The translations under genes and the position numbers were made by a program. A stretch of DNA of 64,000 nt from positions 5,665,001-5,729,000 of the forward strand of contig NZ_JADEXS020000001.1 of assembly GCF_015207005.2 (NCBI RefSeq). Direction: 5' to 3'. Shown here one piece after another: positions 52,626 through 60,237 of this stretch; positions within the stretch are counted from its first letter, which is position 1; each line of letters opens with the position of its first letter. The stretch is from Desmonostoc muscorum LEGE 12446. Its GTDB lineage: Bacteria > Cyanobacteriota > Cyanobacteriia > Cyanobacteriales > Nostocaceae. Below the pieces are notes generated by a model that saw only the letters and a list, made by a program, of their open reading frames with translations, was not told where the DNA came from and searched no databases.

Positions 52626-53948
52626 TTAATACTTTAATACCAGACAGCACAACATGGTGTTCATTTTGTTAACAGACTCCATGTACTCTTCTTCTGGGAG
52701 TGATTCTGCTACTATACCTGCTCCAGCATTTAGGTAAATCCAGTCATCATATTGATAGATGGAGCGGATGGCGATCGCTAAATCTACTAGTCCAGTGCTG
52801 TTTATCCAACCAATAGCACCTGCGTAAATACCTCGTGGCTCGTCTTCTAGGCGAGCTATCCATTCCAACGCCTCACTTTTATCAATACCGGACACAGTAA
52901 TGCCTGGAAATAAAACTGCAAGAGCATCCCATAAAGTTTTCTTTGATTTTAACTGACCGCTCACTCGTGATGATAAATGCTGTACATAGCGGTATTTCTT
53001 GACCTGCATAAAGTCGAATATTTTAACTGTCCCAGGTACAGAAAGTTTGGCAATCTCTTGTTGAGCAAGCTCGACGGAGAGCGCGTGTTCCTTAACCTCT
53101 TTAGCATTGGTAAATAATTCACTATACAGGCGAGCATCTTCTTGCGAGTTTTCACCACGTCGCCGAGTACCTGCCAACGGATTGGTAATAACAAATCCTT
53201 GATTGTCTATTTGCATCAATATTTCGGGACTAAAGCCTACAGCACGTACATCTCCTATATTCAGACAATATGAACGGGCAGAGTTATTAACTTTCGTTCC
53301 GGCTATATAGGTTTTAATAACGTCCATATCTCCTTTTATCTTTACATAACGAGAAAGTATGGCTTTTTGTAATTTACCTGCTTGAATAGCTTGAATGAGA
53401 ACATCTACTTTACTTTGATAACATTCCCGCTCGTTATCAGTAATATTAATCGATATGGGTGTTGGAACAAACTCTGTTAATTGGCTATTAACTGATAACA
53501 ATTTTTTGATTTTATCTAGCGATTTTATGCTTTTAATTTTTACTCTTTGTCTAGTAATGTGAAGTTCAGTTTCTGGCACAATAAAACATAAAAGTGGTTG
53601 CTGTATTGCTTTGGAGTAGCTTGAGTAGAAGCGAACTATATCAAAAGCAATATAGCCATAAGCCGTCCAATCTCTAATTTGCAAAGACGCTAATAAGGAT
53701 TCTACTTGTTTAAATGGATCGCTAATAGGGACTGACAGCTTTTTTTCTGCATCTTCTAATGAGACAGCCTCGCAGCTTACTGATACCTTAAATAATATAT
53801 TACCAGCAATATGCACTTCGTCCTGCTCTTGATAAAGAATATAGTCAGAAATAACACCTGACTCAAGCAAATTTTGCAACACAATAATAGGATGAATTTC
53901 CCCTGTTACAAACACTTCTTCGTACTCATATGTTTGTGTTTCGTTCAT
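52626..53948 (-). CDS. Salicylate synthase-like chorismate-utilising enzyme (MbtI/Irp9 type)
   Basis: 440 residues, the usual length of MbtI/Irp9. The C-terminal chorismate-binding domain has NPLAGTRRRGE, KEVKEHALSVELAQQEI, IFDFMQVKKYRYVQHLSS, LFPGITVSGIDKSEALEWIA and LEDEPRGIYAGAIGW, then LNAGAGIVAESLPEEEYMES with conserved Mg-binding Glu residues. Salicylate synthases convert chorismate to isochorismate and then to salicylate in one protein, often for siderophores; isochorismate synthase is the main alternative. No NRPS or siderophore gene lies near. It is followed by a methyltransferase gene (now interrupted), suggesting a small two-gene operon for a methylated product. All other conclusions are inference. 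Confidence 0.82.
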   Translation of the reverse strand: MNETQTYEYEEVFVTGEIHPIIVLQNLLESGVISDYILYQEQDEVHIAGNILFKVSVSCEAVSLEDAEKKLSVPISDPFKQVESLLASLQIRDWTAYGYIAFDIVRFYSSYSKAIQQPLLCFIVPETELHITRQRVKIKSIKSLDKIKKLLSVNSQLTEFVPTPISINITDNERECYQSKVDVLIQAIQAGKLQKAILSRYVKIKGDMDVIKTYIAGTKVNNSARSYCLNIGDVRAVGFSPEILMQIDNQGFVITNPLAGTRRRGENSQEDARLYSELFTNAKEVKEHALSVELAQQEIAKLSVPGTVKIFDFMQVKKYRYVQHLSSRVSGQLKSKKTLWDALAVLFPGITVSGIDKSEALEWIARLEDEPRGIYAGAIGWINSTGLVDLAIAIRSIYQYDDWIYLNAGAGIVAESLPEEEYMESVNKMNTMLCCLVLKY

Positions 53949-54189
53949 GAGATTTTTTGATGATTGATATATATTTTAAGAGAGGACTGCTGTTGCCACA
54001 AATTTCCTATACAAGGACTTGCTTTTCTAACTTTTCTCATGAATGAAAAATGCTTCTAAATCTTTATCTTTATGCGAAATAAACGCAGATATTTAGAATT
54101 TGAAAGTTTTATTTTCGGAATGATCGCACTTCCACTTGGTTGCGTTAAATGTAATAATTTGCTTGCTTTTGACCCAACAAAAGCATAAT
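53949..54189. other. Spacer upstream of salicylate synthase-like gene
   Basis: No gene is supported. The region is AT-rich and probably carries the promoter of the minus-strand operon. Confidence 0.5.
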
Positions 54190-54296
54190 TATAGCGGTTT
54201 TCGGTTGAGTCAAATACACTCTTGAGGGCACGGCACTGCCGTGCCCCTACCCACCACGATATAATTTTGTATTGCATCCAACTGAGAATCGCTATA
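54190..54296. repeat. MITE-like element with TATAGCG ends, copy 2 (107 bp)
   Basis: Left end TATAGCGGTTTTCGGTTG and right end CAACTGAGAATCGCTATA are inverted repeats (15 of 18 pairs). The centre holds GGGCACGGCACTGCCGTGCC, as in the element at 38427-38541. Its right edge coincides with the start of the IS4-type relic. Confidence 0.8.
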
Positions 54297-54480
54297 AAGT
54301 TGTTAGACAAGTTGGGTTCGAGTAATTTAGGTGAACAACAAGCTGTTTTTAAAAAAGCATTACCGCTTTTCAATAATTACAAAACTATAGTTTTAGGGGA
54401 TCGCGAATTTTGTTCAGTAAAACTAGCTAATTGGCTTTGCTGGAGATTATCTAACTGTGTCCAGCCCATTCTCTCTTGAC
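54297..54480 (+). mobile_element. IS4-family transposase relic
   Basis: The frame reads LLDKLGSSNLGEQQAVFKKA, LPLFNNYKTIVLGDREFCSV, KLANWLCWRLSNCVQPILS and ends at TGA. VVLGDREF.S..LA.WL, with its catalytic Asp, is the DDE core of IS4-type transposases. Only about 60 codons remain, bounded on the left by a MITE and on the right by loss of the frame. Confidence 0.7.
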
Positions 54481-54857
54481 GTAGCTTGGGATTGAGAACT
54501 TTTAGCGCAGTGCGATACATTGATGCTGCGGGAAACCCTAAAAAATCATCTTGTATCCATTTCCTCAAAACTAGGACTACTTAACAATGTGCCAGTTGCA
54601 GGCGATCGCTTTCATTATTTATAGTAATAAATATTGTCAAGTTCCAACAGATATTATTGCTCAACAGTCAAAAGTATTTACAAAGTACTAATGACCGTCT
54701 TCTACTTTCGTAGAAGCTAGGCATAGCTTACTTTTTTGTAGTTGACTTTTGACCCCTTCGGGGTTCGCCAGTCGCTCATGGGGGAAACCCCCAAGACCGC
54801 GCTGGCTCACTGTGAACAGTGTAATATTTTTTGAACTGTCAGTCGCTTCAATTAAAA
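54481..54857. other. Spacer with repeats before TerB-like gene
   Basis: A minus frame at 54568-54485 (IQDDFLGFPAASMYRTALKV) is protein-like but has no continuation and is not identified. At 54754-54810 lies the dispersed repeat CCCCTTCGGGGTTCGCCAGT, with GGGGGAAACCCCC and AAGACCGCGCTGGCTCAC, typical of Nostoc spacers. Confidence 0.5.
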
Positions 54858-55355
54858 TTATAAAGGTCCACCATCGGGATACATTACTGCCAGCCGTTTT
54901 TTACGGAGTTCGACTGTTTCTAGATAGATTTCTTCAATTTGTTGAAATACGTCTTCAGAAATACCGAGTTTCTTTGCTGCTTTGAGTACTACAACCCGTT
55001 CTTTTTCACTATATTCTCCATCAGCACAACAAGCTTGTATTGCATCATAAATTAGGAAACGCCGTGATACATCTACTGAAGAATGTCCAGTAACGACAGT
55101 CTCGATATCTTCATTAGCCTTGTAAACTTTGAGTTGTTCAATGATTGCAGGGTTGCAATTGTAGGCATAGGCATATCCAATCACCCAATCTCTTTCTTCA
55201 TCTGCTAGTGTTCCATCACCACTAGCACAAGTAAGCAGCGTTTTGTAATAAGATTCATAAGCTATGTCTACTGGAAGCTGTTTAAAACCAAATTTTTCCT
55301 TAAATAACCACAAAGTGCCTAAACTGTTCTCTTTGTCTTGAATATTGCTAGCCAT
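54858..55355 (-). CDS. TerB-like protein
   Basis: 165 residues. Two four-helix halves contain the TerB-type acidic motif: CASGDGTLADEERDWVIGY and CCADGEYSEKERVVVLKAA, each with the Asp/Glu pattern that binds metal in TerB/DjlA-type domains. No J-domain or other tellurite-resistance (ter) gene is near. The protein is soluble with no signal peptide. Function unknown; TerB domains act as stress- or membrane-associated modules. Confidence 0.8.
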   Translation of the reverse strand: MASNIQDKENSLGTLWLFKEKFGFKQLPVDIAYESYYKTLLTCASGDGTLADEERDWVIGYAYAYNCNPAIIEQLKVYKANEDIETVVTGHSSVDVSRRFLIYDAIQACCADGEYSEKERVVVLKAAKKLGISEDVFQQIEEIYLETVELRKKRLAVMYPDGGPL

Positions 55356-55549
55356 CTTTGTTTTTTATACCTATATCGTCGTAATTTATAATTGGGATTA
55401 TTGCAGATTACAGCATGATTTTTGCATATTCACGGTTTTTGAAAGCATAAGAATAACTAATGTCTTCAATAATAAACAGAAGTTGAGCATCCGTAAGAAG
55501 TTAAGATAATTGCACTTTTGTCAAGGGGGTGCGAAAAAAGGGGCTAGAT
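55356..55549. other. Spacer upstream of TerB-like gene
   Basis: No gene is supported. It is AT-rich and likely holds the promoter of the TerB-like gene. Confidence 0.45.
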
Positions 55550-55753
55550 TCAGCTTAGTGACTGTTTTCGCAGAGCTTTGACTATACCTAAATCTTGATT
55601 CTCTTTTGCAGCAAAGTATTTAATCGGGTCATCGGCATTAGCTTTGTCATGGGCAACACTAAAAGAGTATTTTAGCTGATTGACAAAGTACGCTTTTTCT
55701 TAACCTCTCACTGGTGTATCTGGAGAGATTGTAACGGGTTGTTTGGCGATCGC
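55550..55753 (-). pseudogene. Unidentified gene relic with in-frame stop
   Basis: The minus strand reads AIAKQPVTISPDTPVRG, then TAA (55700-55702), then EKAYFVNQLKYSFSVAHDKA, NADDPIKYFAAKENQDLGIV, KALRKQSLS and TGA at 55550-55552 in one frame. It is protein-like, and VTISPDTPVR recalls the start of a CBS-type domain, but I cannot assign it. No start codon region is evident. Degenerate. Confidence 0.4.
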
Positions 55754-56002
55754 TTATAAACCCTCTGACACCGTATTTCAGTAATGAAGTGGAGGCACAG
55801 CCATGTTCCCTACTCTGCACTTAAGTAAGTCGGCGTAAATAATTATCGTTGGGATAAGGCAGGGGGCAGGGGGCAGGGAGCAGGGGGAGAAAGAGTTTGA
55901 GCCTTATTTACTTTTCTTTACACAGTTTGGTTTTATTGCACCGACTTACTTACACCCATATTCCTTCTGAATTCTGACTCCTGAATTCTGAATTCTGAAT
56001 CA
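55754..56002. repeat. Repeat-rich spacer downstream of psbH
   Basis: Contains a GGCACAGCCATGTTCCCTAC palindrome relative (55795-55814), a GGGGGCAGGGGGCAGGGAGC purine array (55860-55887) and ATTCTGA/GAATTCT heptamers (55968-56000). No gene is supported. Confidence 0.7.
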
Positions 56003-56028
56003 CAAAAAAACCCGGACTAGCCGGGTGT
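56003..56028 (-). terminator. Rho-independent terminator of psbH
   Basis: On the minus strand the sequence is CACCCGGCTAGTCCGGGTTT followed by more T: a GC-rich CCCGG/CCGGG stem with a five-base loop and a run of seven T residues. It lies 40 bases after the psbH stop. Confidence 0.9.
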
Positions 56029-56067
56029 GAGTTCACTTGTTATCTAAACTAGATAACCCTGTATCCA

Positions 56068-56271
56068 TTAGCGTCCTAAACTGCGCCAATCGACAAGTAC
56101 ATCCTGAACCAAGATTGTTTTATTGTAAAGTTGCAGAATAATCAGCAGAAACACAAAAAACAGCAACATAAAAACAGCCATCACAGGGGTAGTACCCCAA
56201 CCTGGTGCCACTTTCCCATACTCAGAGTTCAGTGGTCTCAGGATATCTCCCAACCTAGTCCTTTGTGCCAT
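56068..56271 (-). CDS. psbH: Photosystem II reaction-centre protein H
   Basis: 67 residues, normal for cyanobacterial PsbH. The sequence [40 protein letters not shown] and the tail with [11 protein letters not shown] are diagnostic. One thylakoid membrane helix ([20 protein letters not shown]). It stabilises the QB site region of photosystem II. psbN is divergent 85 bases upstream. A strong terminator follows. Confidence 0.98.
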   Translation of the reverse strand: MAQRTRLGDILRPLNSEYGKVAPGWGTTPVMAVFMLLFFVFLLIILQLYNKTILVQDVLVDWRSLGR

Positions 56272-56356
56272 AGTTCACCTAAGATTACTTGCCAAAGCTT
56301 TTTTTAATCTTCTGTAATATTCTATAAGAATAGCACTCATAATCAATCTTAAAATT
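56272..56356. promoter_or_regulatory. psbH-psbN divergent promoter region
   Basis: 85 bases between the divergent starts of psbH (minus) and psbN (plus), the classic arrangement. TATAAGAATAG at about 56322-56331 could serve as a -10 element for psbN; no experimental site is implied. Confidence 0.5.
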
Positions 56357-56488
56357 ATGGAACCCGCAATAGTTCTTAGCATTTCTGTGGCCGCTGTCTT
56401 GGTTGCCATTACAGCTTTTGGAATTTATACCTCCTTTGGTCCTCCCAGCAAGGAATTGAGCGATCCTTTTGAAGACCATGAAGACTAG
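56357..56488 (+). CDS. psbN: PsbN, photosystem II assembly factor
   Basis: 43 codons, too short for a standard gene caller. The product begins MEPAIVLSISVAAVLVAITA and continues FGIYTSFGPPSKELSDPFED, HED, which is PsbN exactly: one membrane helix and the conserved FGPPS..L.DPFE.HED tail. It is needed for assembly or repair of photosystem II. It is transcribed opposite to psbH. Confidence 0.98.
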   Translation: MEPAIVLSISVAAVLVAITAFGIYTSFGPPSKELSDPFEDHED

Positions 56489-56571
56489 GATAGTCGTTTG
56501 TCAGTGGTCGTTTGTGAATGGAAAATCACGACTAACCACCGAAAAGTGACTTCCAAATACAAAAGTATTTT

Positions 56572-56634
56572 TTGTAGGGTGGGCATCTCGCCCCGCCCGT
56601 AACAAAGGGCGGACAAGATGTCCACCCCACAAGA
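56572..56634. repeat. Inverted-repeat element TTGTAGGG...CCCCACAA (copy 2)
   Basis: TTGTAGGGTGGGCATCTCGC faces AGATGTCCACCCCACAAGA around CCCGCCCGTAACAAAGGGCG. It shares arms with the unit at 41422-41477. It lies between psbN and the alpha-mannosidase gene (convergent). Confidence 0.7.
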
Positions 56635-56662
56635 TTAGATAATTTGGCAATAATTTTGTGGC

Positions 56663-59600
56663 TTACCCAAGCTTGGGATTAGTCGCTGGTGTCACCTTGA
56701 AGGTGGCGATTTTCCAAGGCTGTATCGTCAAGATTTGTTGCTCAGATGAGAATTCAGGAGCAGTATCAGCAGAACGCTCTAACAAATCTACCGTACTTTT
56801 GAGACGAAATCCTAGATCGCTTTGCAAAGATAACTCGGCTGTTTCTCCGTGACATTCATAACACCGCAGAATTAATTGCTCTGGGTCATCTTCTGCTGGC
56901 TTTAAAGCCATCAAAATCAGATTTTCAGATGATAAATTTAAAAAACTTGCTCCGTCGGGGGTCGGGAGTGGGGAGTGGGGAGTGGGGATTGGGGACTGGG
57001 GATTGGGGAGTGGGGACTGGGGAGTGGGGAGTGGGTTTAGTATCACTTGTAGGGGTGTATTCAATTCATAGCCATGCCGTACTGTGTGGGCTGATTCCCA
57101 GCTGTTTGTGTGGGGATACAAGGCATACGTAAATTCATGCAAACCTCGGTCAGCTTCTGGGTCTGGCCAATTGGGACTGCGTAGGAGTGTGAGACGTAAT
57201 TGATTTTGTTTGGCATCGTACCCATATTTACAATCATTTAGTAAACTAATTCCGTATAAACCCTCGTTTATCTCGCCTGTTAAATCAGCCCAACGCAAGG
57301 CCGGGACTTCCCATTTTGCTTGTTCTGCGGGGGTTTGTGGTTTAGTTGGACGGCGAATTGCGCTACAGGGAATTTCGTAGGTGGCGAAGTCTGCTTCAAT
57401 ATTCAGAGGGAAAGCAGCTTTCACTAATACTTGATTTTCTTGCCAGTTAACTTGAGAGTAAATTTTCAGCAGAGGTGAACCGGCTTGCAGAATATAATCT
57501 TGGCAAAATTCTGATTCGCCCAACTGACGCACTACGCGCACACGATTTTGTACCGCGCCTTGTTCTACCCACTCAATAGATAGAAGATTTGTTGGGGGTA
57601 AGGGATGTTGGGCATAATTGGGGTCTATATTCCAAGCATCCCAATATTGACCGCTGTCTTTAAAAGCTTGCAGTTGATTCCCCGCACCACTCAAAACTTC
57701 CCGTTGATAAGTTTTATCAAAAACACTTGATAAATCTCCGGTGTCAGGATTGACGATAACTCGGAGGAATTCATTTTCTAAAATCCATTCTGGAGGTGGG
57801 GGGGATGAGGGAGATGAGGGGGATGAGGGGGATGAGGGGGAAAGCCAGAAGAGGCGGTAGCCTACGGGTGGGATGTCGGGGGCGAGAAATAGTAGGGTTG
57901 ATGGTTGAGATAATTGGGAGACAAGCAATTTACCAGAAGCATCGTAAATCTGCCATTGCTGGGTAGTTGTTGCGGGTGTGGGTAAGGTGATAGAAACTAC
58001 CTCAGAACGCTGCCAATTGAGAGAATTGAAGATGAAAATAGGTAAACTATTGGGTTTTGGTGGTTGTGGTAAGGTAATGTGAGATGCGATCGCCAGCAAT
58101 GATTCTTGTAATATCTTCGTTCCCACTTCTTCGACTTGCTGCCATTCCGGCAAGGCATCCAGATAAACTTGGGTAATGGAAGAACCAGGCAAAATATCAT
58201 GAAACTGTTGAAATAACACCTGTTTCCAAGCTGCTTCAATTTCGGCTTTGGGATATGTCACACCACAGCTAATATTTGCCAAAGTTGCAAATAGTTCAGC
58301 TTCATACAACAAACCTTCACAGCGTCGATTCCAACGTTTTTGATCTGCGTGGGTAGTGTAGCAGCCACGATGAAATTCTAAGTATAGTTCGTCATTCCAA
58401 GTGGGGAGATGAGGGGATGAGGGGGATGAGGGGGATGAGGGAGATGAGGGAGAATAATTAGTGCTGACTCCTGAATTCTGACTCCTGAATTCTGAATTCT
58501 GAATTCTGAATTCTGATTGGATTTGCTGTAAATACTTTTCGGCGGTGGTAAATTCTAAGTCTGGGAAGAAGGGGGATTTTTGCCAGCGTTGGGCGGTTTC
58601 TAACATATCACGGGTGGGACCGCCGCCGTGGTCGCCGACGCCGGGAAGCCAGAGAGATTCTGGTAAATCAGTTTGGCTTTGCCACTCTAGGGCGTATGAT
58701 GCCATTTTAATTGGGTCGATCGCTTCACCGATGGATGCAGACATGAAACTAAAGACTTCGCTGCCATCAGGCGATCGCCACCAAAAAGCACCATAATCAA
58801 ATTTAGTAGTATCATTCCACCGCAACTTTTGGGTGACAAAATACTCAATTCCAGCATTGGCGAAAAACTGCGGTAAAGTTGCACAAAAACCGAAAGAATC
58901 CGGAACCCACACCACAGTGGAAAGCTTGCCAAATTTTTGTTGTATGTATCGCTGACCATACAATAGCTGACGCACAATCGATTCACCAGCAATCAAGTTC
59001 AATTCTGGTTCTACCCACATTCCGCCGACAACTTCCCACCTTCCGGCTGCTACTTGTGCTTGAATTGCGCTAAATAAATCCGGGCGATGTTCCTCAACCC
59101 AAGCATAAAGCGCCGGAGTCGAATGACAGAAAATTAATTCCGGAAAATCTGCTTGCAACTTCAAAACCGATTCAAAAGTGTTTTGGGCTGCATTCCAAGT
59201 TTCACTCACAGGCCACAACCATGCTAAATCTAGATGAGCATGACCCAGCAGGAAAATTTTAGATTTTAGGTCGCACCTTTGGTGCGCTGAAAGCCCAACT
59301 TGGATTTTGGATTGAATTAGATTTTGCCTTAACGACTTAACCAACTCTCCCCACTCTGCGTCCTTGGCGTCTTGGCGGTTCGTTACCTCCCCCACCGCCT
59401 CCACCAAAACATCCAACTTTTCTGGTGCAAACTTTTGCAAATAAAGTTGTAAAATAGCCAACTCATCAGCCACAAAACCCGGATCGGGATTATTATCATC
59501 ATTAGACTCATAGATAAGGAGCGATCGCACTAAAGCACCATCACAATGTCCCGGACTCACTAACCGCAAAGCAACAATAAATTCTTCCCCTGGCGTCACT

Positions 59601-59992
59601 CCCCGACTCAAAAGCACTCTCGGCGAAGAATCAAATAAATCACCCTCCAGCGCTAACTTCCCATTCACATAAATTTCAGCAGCATCAGCCCACCAAACTA
59701 ACGCCAGTCGCAAAGATAACCCCGCTAACGGATAACCCTGTAAATCTTGGGGAAGCACCAACTTTTGTACTAGCCACAGCACTTTTTTCCCGCCTGTCCA
59801 AGCAATATGTTCTTTAGCATTCAACTCGACAGGTTGCCAATCAGACAAATCAGAAGGTGGAACATCAGTAATTCTTTCCTCAGATTCCCGGTATAACCAG
59901 GTAGACTGGAGATTAACTTGAGAAAAAGAGCGCAGTTGCTCAATTGCTTGTGAGATTAAATTGGTCTGAGATTGAGGGATAATTGGGGTCAT
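56663..59992 (-). CDS. GH38 alpha-mannosidase, with at least five repeat-encoded insertions
   Basis: 1109 residues. The catalytic GH38 core has GHAHLDLAWLWPVSETW (metal His/Asp) and VVWVPDSFGFCATLPQ with the nucleophile Asp; GVGDHGGGPTRDML is a further conserved block, followed by the C-terminal beta domains (DRGLHEFTYALYPHTNSWES). Cyanobacterial relatives remove alpha-mannose from glycans in the cytoplasm or periplasm; no signal peptide is seen. The frame is interrupted at no point, yet repeat DNA has been inserted at least at residues about 205, 236, 495-525, 715-735 and 985-1010 (peptides such as NRQDAKDAE, SPSSPSSPSSP, TPQSPLPNPQSPI). Core motifs are untouched, so activity may be kept. 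It is a few hundred residues from psbN in convergent orientation. Confidence 0.9.
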   Translation of the reverse strand: MTPIIPQSQTNLISQAIEQLRSFSQVNLQSTWLYRESEERITDVPPSDLSDWQPVELNAKEHIAWTGGKKVLWLVQKLVLPQDLQGYPLAGLSLRLALVWWADAAEIYVNGKLALEGDLFDSSPRVLLSRGVTPGEEFIVALRLVSPGHCDGALVRSLLIYESNDDNNPDPGFVADELAILQLYLQKFAPEKLDVLVEAVGEVTNRQDAKDAEWGELVKSLRQNLIQSKIQVGLSAHQRCDLKSKIFLLGHAHLDLAWLWPVSETWNAAQNTFESVLKLQADFPELIFCHSTPALYAWVEEHRPDLFSAIQAQVAAGRWEVVGGMWVEPELNLIAGESIVRQLLYGQRYIQQKFGKLSTVVWVPDSFGFCATLPQFFANAGIEYFVTQKLRWNDTTKFDYGAFWWRSPDGSEVFSFMSASIGEAIDPIKMASYALEWQSQTDLPESLWLPGVGDHGGGPTRDMLETAQRWQKSPFFPDLEFTTAEKYLQQIQSEFRIQNSEFRSQNSGVSTNYSPSSPSSPSSPSSPHLPTWNDELYLEFHRGCYTTHADQKRWNRRCEGLLYEAELFATLANISCGVTYPKAEIEAAWKQVLFQQFHDILPGSSITQVYLDALPEWQQVEEVGTKILQESLLAIASHITLPQPPKPNSLPIFIFNSLNWQRSEVVSITLPTPATTTQQWQIYDASGKLLVSQLSQPSTLLFLAPDIPPVGYRLFWLSPSSPSSPSSPSSPPPPEWILENEFLRVIVNPDTGDLSSVFDKTYQREVLSGAGNQLQAFKDSGQYWDAWNIDPNYAQHPLPPTNLLSIEWVEQGAVQNRVRVVRQLGESEFCQDYILQAGSPLLKIYSQVNWQENQVLVKAAFPLNIEADFATYEIPCSAIRRPTKPQTPAEQAKWEVPALRWADLTGEINEGLYGISLLNDCKYGYDAKQNQLRLTLLRSPNWPDPEADRGLHEFTYALYPHTNSWESAHTVRHGYELNTPLQVILNPLPTPQSPLPNPQSPIPTPHSPLPTPDGASFLNLSSENLILMALKPAEDDPEQLILRCYECHGETAELSLQSDLGFRLKSTVDLLERSADTAPEFSSEQQILTIQPWKIATFKVTPATNPKLG
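56956..57032. repeat. GGGGAGT heptamer array inside the mannosidase gene
   Basis: About ten heptamer units (GGGGAGT, GGGGATT, GGGGACT) in the gene, encoding Pro/Ser/Thr repeats near the C-terminus. Confidence 0.9.
57796..57842. repeat. GATGAGGGG nonamer array inside the mannosidase gene
   Basis: Four to five GGGGATGAG units encode the SPSSPSSPSSPSSP stretch. Confidence 0.9.
58403..58517. repeat. GATGAGGGG and GAATTCT arrays inside the mannosidase gene
   Basis: A nonamer array (58403-58456) is followed by GAATTCT/ACTCCT heptamers (58462-58517), giving a low-complexity stretch rich in Ser, Pro, Asn and Phe. Confidence 0.9.
59255..59387. repeat. Two dispersed repeats inside the mannosidase gene
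   Basis: 59255-59312 contains GATTTTAGGTCGCACCTTTG and GTGCGCTGAAAGCCC, as in the spacer at 50536-50577. 59352-59387 contains the CTCTGCGTCCTTGGCGTCTT repeat, translated NRQDAKDAE. Confidence 0.8.
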
Positions 59993-59999
59993 ATTTTCG

Positions 60000-60237
60000 C
60001 TAAAATGAGGTCACACAATCATTAACAGTTTGTGGTTTTTATCAAGGAGAATTCAGAACTCAGGAGTCAGAATTCAGTATAAATTGTAGTCATCTTCCTT
60101 ATTAAAACTCTATTCCTTTATAGTTAGAATATTCACCAATTCTGAATTCTGAATTCTGACTACTGACTGCTGACTCCTGTTTATTGTTTGGCGGGAGTCT
60201 CAGAACTAAACAAGACTCGAACTAAAAAATTACTATT
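60000..60237. repeat. GAATTCA/CTGACTC heptamer arrays between mannosidase and next gene
   Basis: Two blocks, 60049-60077 and 60140-60177, in opposite orientation (GAATTCAGAACTCAGGAGTC and TTCTGAATTCTGAATTCTGA), could pair with each other. Upstream region of the following gene. Confidence 0.75.

Noticed and set aside
54377..54568. Minus-strand 63-codon frame opposite the IS4 relic
   Set aside because: Half of it is the antisense of the transposase relic; the rest (DDFLGFPAASMYRTALKV) is protein-like but too short to support.
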